Under the pieces are notes generated by a model. The model did not search any database. It was not told where the DNA came from and saw only the letters and a program-made list of their open reading frames with translations. A stretch of 64,000 nucleotides of DNA, from assembly GCF_037120705.1 (NCBI RefSeq), contig NZ_JAWLJU010000002.1, positions 1 through 64,000 of the forward strand, given 5' to 3'. This stretch comes from Pseudoalteromonas sp. UG3-2 (GTDB taxonomy: Bacteria > Pseudomonadota > Gammaproteobacteria > Enterobacterales > Alteromonadaceae). Numbering within the stretch: the stretch's first letter is position 1; each line of letters begins with the position of its first letter. Both the position numbers and the translations under genes were made by a program. This document shows, in pieces, positions 47,884 to 56,458 of this stretch.

Positions 47884-48326
47884 GGCAAGCTCCTATGGCG
47901 ATATTGAGTTAAGTGGCCATTATAAGGCATAAATTAGTCTGGTGTAAGGTGGTTGATTTGTGCGCATTTTGTGTTTGGTCTCAAGTTATTACTTACTAAC
48001 CGTTACTGGGTTTTTCTTATCTGGTTGAAATTAAAGAGCTTATTTCTTTTTTTGATGGCGTTATATCGGGCTGGAAATTATTGCCCTTTGGATAAATACA
48101 AGACTATAAACATAATTACCCACAGAATCTGTGGAGAAATTGGCTTTTATTTTCTCCCATTGTGGATTTGTTCGTAAAATATACGCATATTTCTAACTTT
48201 ATGCACAAGCTGTGAGTAAGTTGCGGATAGCCGACGAATATTTGGGCATAGAATGGAATTAAATTTGCCGTGTCGCTGGAGTTGTGGAACAATCATTAAA
48301 AATCGACTTACAAATGAGGCACTAAG
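47884..48326. other. Intergenic region between divergent mutH and rppH
   Basis: These 443 bases are AT-rich. A perfect palindrome CCACAGA-A-TCTGTGG lies at 48120-48134. No gene with a ribosome site is visible. Both promoters should lie here. Confidence 0.5.
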
Positions 48327-48854
48327 GTGATTGATGCCGAAGGGTTTCGTGCCAATGTCGGAATAGTGATTTGTAATAATCAGGGGCAGGTATTTTGGGC
48401 CCGTCGTTACGGACAACACTCTTGGCAATTTCCTCAAGGCGGAATAGATCAAGGGGAAACACCTGAGCAGACGATGTATCGTGAACTTCATGAAGAAGTG
48501 GGTCTTAGGCCAGAAGATGTTGAAATTGTAGCAAGTTCCAAGCATTGGTTGCGTTATAAACTACCAAAAAGGTTGATCCGACGTGATTCCAGTCCCGTCT
48601 GTATTGGCCAAAAACAAAAATGGTTTTTGTTGAAACTTAGGTGTAAAGATGAAGATGTAGATTTATTACATACCCACCACCCTGAGTTTGATGATTGGCG
48701 TTGGGTGAGTTATTGGTATCCCGTGCGCCAAGTAGTGTCGTTTAAACGCGATGTTTATCGCCGCGTGATGAAAGAGTTTGCGCCATTTGCCATGCCATTT
48801 GGTAAGCGTGAACATCATCAAGGTCAGCGGGAGCATTGGCGCAATAGACGATAA
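48327..48854 (+). CDS. rppH: RNA pyrophosphohydrolase RppH
   Basis: RppH removes pyrophosphate from 5'-triphosphate mRNA and starts RNase E decay. The 175-residue protein begins at a GTG ([17 protein letters not shown] is the family N-terminus) with an AGG upstream. It has the complete Nudix box [20 protein letters not shown] followed by VGL, and WQFPQGG. The basic C-terminus is typical. It is followed by ptsP, a conserved order in gammaproteobacteria. Confidence 0.95.
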   Translation: MIDAEGFRANVGIVICNNQGQVFWARRYGQHSWQFPQGGIDQGETPEQTMYRELHEEVGLRPEDVEIVASSKHWLRYKLPKRLIRRDSSPVCIGQKQKWFLLKLRCKDEDVDLLHTHHPEFDDWRWVSYWYPVRQVVSFKRDVYRRVMKEFAPFAMPFGKREHHQGQREHWRNRR

Positions 48855-48885
48855 TACCAATCCACTTAATTAAGCGAATTGGTAT
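48854..48885. repeat. Minimal MITE derivative, 32 bases
   Basis: ATACCAATCCACTTAATTAA followed by GCGAATTGGTAT is a near-palindrome that retains only the two ends of the MITE family. It overlaps the rppH stop codon by one base and sits 18 bases before the ptsP start, inside an operon-like junction. Confidence 0.75.
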
Positions 48886-48903
48886 AACTTCAAGGAGCAG
48901 CAT

Positions 48904-51192
48904 GTGTTAGCAACGTTAAGAGCAATCGCCGAATCGGTGGCGCAGCAAAGTGATTTGCAAAGTGCGCTAGATTGCTTTGTCACTATGGTGAAAGACGCGA
49001 TGCACACCGAGTGCTGCTCAGTTTACTTTGCGGACTACAGCCAAGATAACTTTATACTAATGGCCACCAATGGCCTCAACCGCGATGCCATTGGTCAGTT
49101 TCGCATCGGTTTTACGGAAGGCCTGGTGGGCTTGGTGGCCCAGCGCGAAGAGCCAATCAACATTGCCCATGCCCAATCCCACCCCAGATTTAAACTATCC
49201 CCAGAAGTGAATGAAGAAGGGTTTAACGCGTTTTTATCAGTGCCCGTAGTGCATCAGCGTAAAGTGCTTGGTGTTATTGTGGTACAGCAAAAGGTGGCGC
49301 GCGTTTTCAGTCATGACGAAGAATCGTTCTTAATTACCTTATCAGCGCAATTGGCATCGCAGTTGGCCAATACCGAAATACAAACGTTATTACAAGAAGA
49401 TGCTAGCAGCCATCGCACCTCGGTATTAAAGGGGGTGGCCAGTGCCCCGGGGATTGCGCTGGGGCAGGGCTATGTGGTGCTGCCTAATATCAGTTTTGCC
49501 AGTATTGAGCCCGAGCGTTCCGAGCAAACGCAACAGCAGTTGCAGTTATTCCATCAAGCCGTGGCTGCCACGCGACAAGAGTTTCATATTTTAGCCAAAA
49601 CCCTCAGTGATGATATACCTAAAGAAGCCATTGCGGTATTTGAGGTTTACCAGCAGTTACTCGATGCCAAAAGCTTAGGGCAACAGGTGGAAAGTGAAAT
49701 TAAACAGGGGTGGAATGCCAAAACCGCGTTAAAGCGAGTGATTGATAACCTAGTGGCACAGTTCAATGCCATGAACGACCCTTATATCAAAGAGCGTGCT
49801 GTGGATGTCAATGACATCGGTTTGCGCGTTCTGCATCATTTAGTATCGACTGAGCAAGCGGTAAAACAGTACCCTGAAGACACCATTTTAATTGCCCATA
49901 CATTAACCCCGACCATGTTAGCCCAAGTGCCCAAAGACAAATTAAAAGGGGTGGTGAGCGTGCATGGCTCGGCAAACTCCCATGCTTCTATTTTAACTCG
50001 AGCGATGGGCGTCCCGGCGATTTGGGGCATTGAAAATATTCCCTTGTTACAGTTTGATGGCAAAGAAGTCATTTTAGACGCCTACGCCGGACGCTTATAT
50101 ATTTCTCCCTCGCAAGTGCTGGTGAATGAATACATTGAAATTAAACACAAAGACAATATTCTTCATGATAAATTTGAAGCCGAGCACGACCTGCCACCAG
50201 TAACGCTTGATGGTGAACGGATAAAACTGCTGCTCAATGCCGGCCTTGATTTATCCACTGAGACCATCGGCGCGAAATATTTTGATGGTGTGGGATTATA
50301 TCGTACTGAATCTTGGTTTATGCAAAAAGGCCAATTTCCTACTCAAGCCGAGCAAGAGCAATGGTATCGCGAAGTGCTAACTCGCTACCACCCTGAGCCG
50401 GTGATCATGCGTACCTTAGACATCGGTGGCGATAAGGTGCTGGATTATTTTGATATCAAAGAAGAGAATCCGTTTTTAGGCTGGCGAGGGATCCGGGTGT
50501 CGTTAGATCATCCTGAGCTGTTTCTCGACCAGGTTAAAGCCATGATCAAAGCCAATGCGGGGTTGGGGAATCTGCGCGTTATGCTGCCCATGGTCGGTCA
50601 CAGTGAAGAAATCGATGAAGCGTTGGCCTTGGTTGATCAAGCCTGCTTTGAGCTGCAAGATGAGTGGGCAGACCCTTTTTACACCATAGACCGTCCAGAG
50701 GTTGGGGTAATGCTAGAAGTGCCATCCAGCGTGTACTTGCTGCCTGAGTGGTCTAAGAAAGTCGATTTTTGCTCGGTGGGCAGTAACGATTTAACGCAAT
50801 ACCTGCTGGCGGTGGATAGAACCAACGCCCAAGTTGCCGACTTATTCGATCCTTACCACCCCAGTGTACTTAGAGTGTTAAACGACATTGCGCGGCAATG
50901 TGAAAAGCATGAGCTTCCCTTTAGCCTCTGTGGTGAGCTCGGTGGTGAGCCTGAAGGGGCAATTCTACTAATTGCCATGGGCTATCGCCGCTTAAGTATG
51001 AATATTTCTTCGCTAAATAAAGTCAAGTGGGTGCTGAGGCGGCTACGAGTGACGGACATGGAAGCCTTACTTGAACAGTGTTTAGCTCAACCGTCCACAA
51101 AGCAAGTACGAAGGGTGATAAAAGAGTTTATGATAGCGCATCAATTCGGTGAGCTGCTTTACACCAGTCATCAAGCAAAGGGTGCGTCTTAG
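48904..51192 (+). CDS. ptsP: Phosphoenolpyruvate-protein phosphotransferase PtsP (EI-Ntr)
   Basis: EI-Ntr starts the nitrogen phosphotransferase chain (to NPr and EIIA-Ntr). The 762-residue protein has an N-terminal GAF domain (about 1-165), the EI N-terminal domain with the phosphorylated His in HGSANSHASILTRAMGVPA, and the PEP-binding barrel (MRTLDIGGDKVLDYF, CSVGSNDLTQYLLAVDR). Starts at GTG 48904 after CAAGGAGCAGCAT; the nearby ATG at 48902 is out of frame and stops at once. Confidence 0.95.
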   Translation: MLATLRAIAESVAQQSDLQSALDCFVTMVKDAMHTECCSVYFADYSQDNFILMATNGLNRDAIGQFRIGFTEGLVGLVAQREEPINIAHAQSHPRFKLSPEVNEEGFNAFLSVPVVHQRKVLGVIVVQQKVARVFSHDEESFLITLSAQLASQLANTEIQTLLQEDASSHRTSVLKGVASAPGIALGQGYVVLPNISFASIEPERSEQTQQQLQLFHQAVAATRQEFHILAKTLSDDIPKEAIAVFEVYQQLLDAKSLGQQVESEIKQGWNAKTALKRVIDNLVAQFNAMNDPYIKERAVDVNDIGLRVLHHLVSTEQAVKQYPEDTILIAHTLTPTMLAQVPKDKLKGVVSVHGSANSHASILTRAMGVPAIWGIENIPLLQFDGKEVILDAYAGRLYISPSQVLVNEYIEIKHKDNILHDKFEAEHDLPPVTLDGERIKLLLNAGLDLSTETIGAKYFDGVGLYRTESWFMQKGQFPTQAEQEQWYREVLTRYHPEPVIMRTLDIGGDKVLDYFDIKEENPFLGWRGIRVSLDHPELFLDQVKAMIKANAGLGNLRVMLPMVGHSEEIDEALALVDQACFELQDEWADPFYTIDRPEVGVMLEVPSSVYLLPEWSKKVDFCSVGSNDLTQYLLAVDRTNAQVADLFDPYHPSVLRVLNDIARQCEKHELPFSLCGELGGEPEGAILLIAMGYRRLSMNISSLNKVKWVLRRLRVTDMEALLEQCLAQPSTKQVRRVIKEFMIAHQFGELLYTSHQAKGAS

Positions 51193-51238
51193 CGACATTT
51201 GCGCTACCATAGCGGCGCTATAAAAAGAAGAGCTTGTG

Positions 51239-52048
51239 ATGGAAACCATTTTACTCATCGTTGTACTTTGCGCGTTATTAGGTTGCGCGGTTGGCTTTTT
51301 GGCTGGCTTATTGGGCATAGGTGGTGGACTGTTAATTGTCCCTATTTTGTCGGTTATTTTAACGCAGTTTGAAATCATCCCACCAGAAAAGGTGGTGATC
51401 GTCGCAGTGGCCACCTCGTTGGCTTCAATCATCTTTACGTCCACGTCCTCGGCAAAAGCCCACCATAAAAACAGTAATGTGCCTTGGCAAGTAGCGCCTT
51501 GGGTGATGCTTGGCGTTGCTGTTGGTGCCCTTGGCAGTGGGTTTGCGGCAGTCTTGTTACCGGAAAAACTTGTGCGCCTCATCTTTGTGATTAGTGTCAT
51601 TGGCATAGCGCTTAAAATGGCATGGAGCTCACGTCGCCCGCCTAAAACCACTCGAGTAATGCCATCTGGACCTGTGCTTGCCATCTTAACCTCAGTGACA
51701 GGGGCATTATCGGCGATGATTGGCATTGGTGGTGGGGCGCTGATAGTGCCTTTATTAACCTTTTTCTCATTAGATATGAAAAAAGCCATTGGCTGCGCTT
51801 CGGCAAGCGGAATTATCATCGCCATTTTTGGCTCGATTGGCTATATTGCTTCAGGCAGTCGCCACGTTGATATTGAGCATGGTTTTTTAGGTTTTGTTTA
51901 CCTACCAGCGCTGGTAGGGATTGTGGCAACTTCATGGTTTATGGCGCCAGTTGGTGCAAAAGCAACGCACCATTTGCCGGTTGCAACGATAAAAAAAGTA
52001 TTTGCCGCGCTATTGGTCGTGATTGCCGGCAACATGTTAATTAATTAA
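51239..52048 (+). CDS. TauE/SafE family sulfite or anion exporter
   Basis: The 269-residue protein has eight hydrophobic segments in two homologous halves. Each begins with a glycine-rich helix (GFLAGLLGIGGGLLIVP and ALSAMIGIGGGALIVP), the signature of TauE/SafE permeases. Members export or take up sulfite, sulfonates or organic acids; the substrate is unknown here. The start at 51239 is preceded by AAGAAGAG. It lies between ptsP and lgt as in many gammaproteobacteria. Confidence 0.9.
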   Translation: METILLIVVLCALLGCAVGFLAGLLGIGGGLLIVPILSVILTQFEIIPPEKVVIVAVATSLASIIFTSTSSAKAHHKNSNVPWQVAPWVMLGVAVGALGSGFAAVLLPEKLVRLIFVISVIGIALKMAWSSRRPPKTTRVMPSGPVLAILTSVTGALSAMIGIGGGALIVPLLTFFSLDMKKAIGCASASGIIIAIFGSIGYIASGSRHVDIEHGFLGFVYLPALVGIVATSWFMAPVGAKATHHLPVATIKKVFAALLVVIAGNMLIN

Positions 52049-52057
52049 GGAAAGGCT

Positions 52058-52870
52058 ATGGCTTTGCAGTTTCCACAGATAGATCCTGTGATTTTTTCTA
52101 TCGGGCCACTGAGCGTGCGTTGGTACGGCTTGATGTATTTAATTGGCTTTGTGTTTGCCATGTGGTGGGCAGGTAAAGAAGCGAAAAAAACCAACTCAGG
52201 TTGGAATAAAGACCAAGTCGGCGATTTGGTGTTCTACTGCATGCTAGGGGTTATCCTTGGCGGCCGTATTGGTTACGTGTTGTTTTATCAATTTTCCCAC
52301 TTCTTAGAAAATCCACTTTACCTATTTAGAGTGGATCAGGGCGGTATGTCTTTCCATGGTGGTGCGTTAGGGGTGATTGCTGCCATTGTGTTTTATGCCC
52401 TAAAAAATAAGCGTTCGATTTTAGCGGTAGGCGATTTTGTTGTCCCTATGGTGCCGGTTGGTTTATTTGCCGGACGCATTGGCAACTTTATTAATGGTGA
52501 GTTATGGGGCCGAGTGACGGACGTGCCGTGGGCCTTTGTCTTTCCAAGTGGTGGCCCGTTGCCGCGTCACCCATCACAGCTTTACGAAGCGTTTTTTGAA
52601 GGCCTAGTGCTATTTATTATGCTGGTGTGGTTCCGCAACAAGCCTCGTCCAGCTGGCAGTGTGGCTGGGCTATTTTTGGCAGGCTACGGTGTTTTCCGCT
52701 TTGCTATTGAGTACTTCCGTGAGCCGGATGCCCATATTGGCTTGTATGGTGGCGTTATTTCCCAAGGCCAGATTTTATCCCTGCCGATGGTGATTGCCGG
52801 AATTATGTTGATGGTGTGGGCCTACAAACGCGAAGCGACTCAGGGCAATGCAGGGCAAGTTAAGAATTAA
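52058..52870 (+). CDS. lgt: Prolipoprotein diacylglyceryl transferase
   Basis: Lgt attaches diacylglycerol to the lipobox Cys of prolipoproteins in the inner membrane. The 270-residue protein has about seven membrane segments, the catalytic region [10 protein letters not shown] and the signature [17 protein letters not shown] (about residues 141-157), plus RHPSQLYEA. The start has AAGGAAAGGCT. The lgt-thyA order, 12 bases apart, is conserved. Confidence 0.96.
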   Translation: MALQFPQIDPVIFSIGPLSVRWYGLMYLIGFVFAMWWAGKEAKKTNSGWNKDQVGDLVFYCMLGVILGGRIGYVLFYQFSHFLENPLYLFRVDQGGMSFHGGALGVIAAIVFYALKNKRSILAVGDFVVPMVPVGLFAGRIGNFINGELWGRVTDVPWAFVFPSGGPLPRHPSQLYEAFFEGLVLFIMLVWFRNKPRPAGSVAGLFLAGYGVFRFAIEYFREPDAHIGLYGGVISQGQILSLPMVIAGIMLMVWAYKREATQGNAGQVKN

Positions 52871-52882
52871 AGAGTAACGATT

Positions 52883-53716
52883 ATGAAGCAATATTTAGAG
52901 TTAATGCGCTATGTGCGAGATCATGGCACGAAAAAAGAAGACCGCACAGGCACCGGGACGATTAGCGTGTTTGGCTACCAAATGCGCTTTAATCTGCAAC
53001 AAGGTTTCCCGCTGGTCACCACCAAAAAATGCCACTTACGCTCAATTATTCATGAGCTGCTGTGGTTTTTAAAAGGTGACACTAATATCCAGTACTTAAA
53101 AGACAATGGCGTGAGTATTTGGGATGGTTGGGCCACGGAAGAAGGCGATTTAGGGCCAGTATATGGCAGTCAGTGGCGCTCTTGGGAAGGACCAAACGGT
53201 GAAGTCATTGATCAAATCAAAGACGTGGTGGAGCAAATTAAAACCAATCCTGACTCACGGCGTTTAATTGTCAGTGCTTGGAACCCAGCATTACTGCCAG
53301 ATACCCAGTATTCACCCAAAGAAAATGCCGCCATGGGCAAGCAAGCCTTGCCGCCGTGCCATACTTTGTTTCAGTTTTATGTGTTAGATGGCAAGCTTTC
53401 TTGTCAGTTGTATCAACGCAGTGCTGATATTTTCCTTGGGGTGCCATTTAACATTGCCAGCTACGCACTATTGACTATGATGATTGCGCAGGTGTGTGAT
53501 TTAGAGCTAGGTGACTTTGTGCATACTTTTGGTGATGCTCACCTTTATCTTAACCACATGGAGCAGGTTGAGGAGCAGCTATCACGAGAGCCCTTTGCTA
53601 AGCCGACCATGAAGATTAATCCTGAGGTAAAAGACATCTTTGGCTTTACCTTTGACGACTTCGAGTTAGTGGACTATCAGTGTCACCCACATATTAAAGC
53701 GCCAGTGGCGATTTAA
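52883..53716 (+). CDS. thyA: Thymidylate synthase
   Basis: ThyA methylates dUMP to dTMP using methylene-tetrahydrofolate. The 277-residue protein has the catalytic Cys in [12 protein letters not shown], the phosphate-binding [11 protein letters not shown] and [19 protein letters not shown]. It is longer than the 264-residue E. coli enzyme through a short insert (around [13 protein letters not shown]), found in several related genera. It ends with the usual IKAPVAI. Confidence 0.97.
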   Translation: MKQYLELMRYVRDHGTKKEDRTGTGTISVFGYQMRFNLQQGFPLVTTKKCHLRSIIHELLWFLKGDTNIQYLKDNGVSIWDGWATEEGDLGPVYGSQWRSWEGPNGEVIDQIKDVVEQIKTNPDSRRLIVSAWNPALLPDTQYSPKENAAMGKQALPPCHTLFQFYVLDGKLSCQLYQRSADIFLGVPFNIASYALLTMMIAQVCDLELGDFVHTFGDAHLYLNHMEQVEEQLSREPFAKPTMKINPEVKDIFGFTFDDFELVDYQCHPHIKAPVAI

Positions 53717-53764
53717 TTTGCTGTAATTAAATTGGCAAATAACACATTTCTACAAATTTATTAA

Positions 53765-53784
53765 AGGCCAACTTAAGTTGGCCT
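53765..53784. terminator. Palindromic hairpin after thyA, possible terminator
   Basis: AGGCCAACTTAAGTTGGCCT is a perfect 20-base palindrome 48 bases after the stop. There is no T run on the plus strand, so termination is uncertain. The rest of the gap from 53785 to 54013 is AT-rich with no gene. Confidence 0.4.
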
Positions 53785-54013
53785 CATAACATTGCCGTCA
53801 CAACCAACCGCTGGGTGTTAGCTTTATTGGCGCTGATTATCAATAGAGTAACTACTCACCACCTGACTGTTTTTATATCAAAGTATAATTGTCACCCTGA
53901 CAGCGTCACTAACACATTGAGAATAATAGAATAATTTCATCGCAAATAATTTGAAATTCAATGCGCCGTGTGTAAAATATTGAATAAATTAGGGATTAAG
54001 ATTATTACAGTGA

Positions 54014-54529
54014 GTGTTTATCCGAGCTTTTTGTGCCATTGTGTTGAGTTTGCTTTTAGCTGCCTGTAGTGGTACACCAAAACAACCCGTGTTGAGTCAA
54101 AAGCAACTAACCGACTTAGAGAAGTTAAGCGAGTTAGAACAAGACTTAACGCAACTATTGGCTTTACTAGAACAGCAAGTGGATGTTAAAGATATCCATC
54201 AATTGCCTCAGCAAAATAAAAAAGTACGCGTTCATAAAGCCTTTAATAGAGAAAACGAAATTGTCTCAGGTTTGCAGGTAAAGCTGTTTCCCATGACAAC
54301 CAGCTTAGCGTCTCAGCGGCGCTTCGATAAGCATAAAAAGCTTTTAAATGCGCTCAAGCGCAGATTCCCTAGTGTTTTCACTGACTCTTATATTCAAATA
54401 CAAGAGGTTAGAAATATTCAGTGGGTAGTTTTGAATGGACTCAACTCAGTTAAAGAAGCGGCAATATACTGTCAGTTTTTCTCCATTCAAAGCGTTGATT
54501 GTAAAAAACTTTTACTAAAAAAGACTTAA
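54014..54529 (+). CDS. Lipoprotein with C-terminal SPOR-like CQ-x8-C domain
   Basis: From a GTG at 54014 the 171-residue protein has a lipoprotein signal (LLLAACSG, mature Cys near 19) and a short leucine-rich coiled coil (residues 32-60). The C-terminal domain has HKKLLNALKRRFPSVF and ends with C153 and C163 spaced as CQ-x8-C. That spacing recurs in the proteins at 56458 and 59387, so this is probably the first gene of the surface-fibre locus. It gives a SPOR-like impression but is not assigned to a family. Confidence 0.65.
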   Translation: MFIRAFCAIVLSLLLAACSGTPKQPVLSQKQLTDLEKLSELEQDLTQLLALLEQQVDVKDIHQLPQQNKKVRVHKAFNRENEIVSGLQVKLFPMTTSLASQRRFDKHKKLLNALKRRFPSVFTDSYIQIQEVRNIQWVVLNGLNSVKEAAIYCQFFSIQSVDCKKLLLKKT

Positions 54530-54609
54530 AGTTTCAGGCGCCGAGGCCGATAACTTAATTGTCAATACTAAATGGTATTTTTCGACGGTATATTTATAAA
54601 GGAACTTCA

Positions 54610-55191
54610 ATGAAATTATTTTTAAAACCTCTCCTGGCTACTTCCGTACTTGCAGCAATGTTAACTTCTCCCGCTGTTGATGCTAAAGACGCGCAATTTA
54701 AAGCAATGGTGAAAGTAAAAAATCTGTTCTCAGTAACCAGTTCTGCTCCACTTGATTTTGGCATGATTAGAGCACAAAGCCACGATACAGATACAGCCTC
54801 CCTTGTGGTTTCACCAGATCCAGAAGCTGGGCCTCAAGCACCAACCAATCCAACTGGTGGTACCGCTACTATTAACGTTATAACAGCTGGGTCGCCTGCG
54901 AGCTTTGATGTTTCTGAGGCTGCACCCAATCAAGAACTGACGATAACTAATCCAACCAACGTAGACGTGAAACCAATTGCAGGCAGTGGTCCAAGCTTTA
55001 CGTTAAGTGATTTTTCCTATCATGTAACCAGCGGTGGAACCGTAGGGAGAGTGACTGACAACAAGTTTAAGGTGGACAATGAAGGCAATGCCAGCTTCAA
55101 TATGGGGGCTACCTTATCGACCAACGCCGCTACAGAAAACTATGAAGATGGTGAATATGAAGCGGATTTAGAAATCACTCTAGATTATTAA
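54610..55191 (+). CDS. DUF4402 pilin-like exported protein
   Basis: The ATG at 54610 follows AAAGGAAC and opens a 193-residue protein with a signal peptide (cleavage after VDA). The mature part is a beta-rich DUF4402-type domain: early KVKNLFSVTSSAPLDFGMI, a middle glycine/threonine-rich section and a terminal strand (DGEYEADLEITLDY). The last tyrosine and alternating pattern fit donor-strand-type fibre subunits, which chaperone-usher systems assemble. Placement directly before a chaperone and an usher supports that. The adhesive target is unknown. Confidence 0.75.
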   Translation: MKLFLKPLLATSVLAAMLTSPAVDAKDAQFKAMVKVKNLFSVTSSAPLDFGMIRAQSHDTDTASLVVSPDPEAGPQAPTNPTGGTATINVITAGSPASFDVSEAAPNQELTITNPTNVDVKPIAGSGPSFTLSDFSYHVTSGGTVGRVTDNKFKVDNEGNASFNMGATLSTNAATENYEDGEYEADLEITLDY

Positions 55192-55199
55192 TTGGCTCT

Positions 55200-55652
55200 A
55201 TGCGAAATCTAACTTGGCTGCTGCTTCTGCCTGCTATGGTATCAGCGGCCAATATTGTGATCGACCCAGAGTTAAGCTTTGGTACTATCGCGATTTCGGA
55301 TTATTACCAAAACGGTTCGCTTATTGTCAGTCAGTCCACAGGAGTAAAAGCCTCTGGTAGCATATTGGTTGTTTCTCCAGGGCACCCGGCCGAGGTATAT
55401 TTATCTGATTTTCCTGCGTCTACTCAGTTGGCAATTGACTTCGTGTCTGCGCCCGTAGAGTTTCGTGGTGACAATGGCATTGCTCAGCAGGCTCTGTGGC
55501 TAAGGCAACTTGAGCACCCTGACACCATATATACAGACAGTGTAGGAAGTGCCGCTTTTAAGGTAGGTGGCACCTTGTACTTCGAAGGCCAAGGAAGCAC
55601 TATCACGGATGGAACTAATACCGTCACAATTTCAATCAACATAAACTATTAA
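55200..55652 (+). CDS. Second pilin-like subunit (DUF4402-like)
   Basis: The 150-residue protein has a signal peptide (LLLPAMVSA) and a beta-rich mature part starting ANIVIDPELSFGTIAISD and ending TVTISININY. Its FG(T/M)I segment and terminal aromatic strand resemble the preceding subunit. It begins eight bases after the first subunit and ends two bases before the chaperone gene, so the genes are one transcript. It may be a tip or minor subunit. Confidence 0.7.
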   Translation: MRNLTWLLLLPAMVSAANIVIDPELSFGTIAISDYYQNGSLIVSQSTGVKASGSILVVSPGHPAEVYLSDFPASTQLAIDFVSAPVEFRGDNGIAQQALWLRQLEHPDTIYTDSVGSAAFKVGGTLYFEGQGSTITDGTNTVTISININY

Positions 55653-55654
55653 CA

Positions 55655-56458
55655 ATGAAAATTATTGCCGTTTGTTTGCTACTGCTTGTTTGTTTCCAAA
55701 GTCACGCCAGTCTACTTATTACGCCAACACGAATTGCGTTTGATGATAGGCAGCGGGTCACCAAAGTAACCTTGATAAATAATAGTGATGAAAGCAAAAC
55801 CTATCGAATGTCATTTCAGGAAAAGCTAGCGTTAAAAACGGGTGGATACAGTAACTTTGCTAACCCAAAAAGCAACCTCATGGCTGCAAGCTCTTATCTT
55901 AGAATGTCACCCAAGCAGGTAATCTTAGGGCCTGGGGAGCGGCAAGTGGTCAAGCTGGCATTACGAAAAAGAGCAAACATGGCTGAAGGTGAGTATCGTT
56001 CACACTTACTGTTTAGCGCTCTACCTTCGGCAAGTAAAAAGCAAGCTTCAGCAAGCTCAGAGGGTGGGATAAAGATCAACCTTATTATGAGTTATTCCAT
56101 TCCAGTGCTGTTTCGAGTGGGCTCTGAGAAGCCGACAGTGTCACTGGAAAACGTTGACCTTGTTAACACCGAGCAAGGTGGCCAGCGTATCGAGTTGGTG
56201 TTAAACCGACTAGGCAAGTATAGTAGCTTTGGCCGCTTAGAAGCGTTTTGGCAAGCTGATGGGTCTGTTACAGCACAACTTGTCAGTACGTTGAGTAAGT
56301 TTTCAGTGTACCCAGAACTTAATCAGCGAGCTGTGGCTTTGGATATTCCTAAACACCTTGCGATAGAACCTCCTGGTACGCTGACCATCAAATACCTCGG
56401 CGATGAAGAGTATCAAGGTCAGACTTTTATAAATGACACGGTAAAACTATCTAAATAG
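55655..56458 (+). CDS. PapD-like periplasmic chaperone
   Basis: The 267-residue protein has a signal peptide (ending SHAS) and the two immunoglobulin-like domains of fimbrial chaperones: LLITPTRIAFDDRQRVTKVTLINN, then SYLRMSPKQVILGPGERQVVKLALRK with the usual RxxG-E motif region, then SYSIPVLFRV in the second domain. It would stabilise the two DUF4402 subunits and deliver them to the outer-membrane protein encoded next. The gene ends in TAGTG, sharing one base with the next start. Confidence 0.85.
   Translation: MKIIAVCLLLLVCFQSHASLLITPTRIAFDDRQRVTKVTLINNSDESKTYRMSFQEKLALKTGGYSNFANPKSNLMAASSYLRMSPKQVILGPGERQVVKLALRKRANMAEGEYRSHLLFSALPSASKKQASASSEGGIKINLIMSYSIPVLFRVGSEKPTVSLENVDLVNTEQGGQRIELVLNRLGKYSSFGRLEAFWQADGSVTAQLVSTLSKFSVYPELNQRAVALDIPKHLAIEPPGTLTIKYLGDEEYQGQTFINDTVKLSK

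Noticed and set aside
48120..48134. DnaA boxes or replication origin near the palindrome upstream of rppH
   Set aside because: The sequence only loosely resembles TTATCCACA, there is no cluster of boxes, and the neighbours are not oriC genes.
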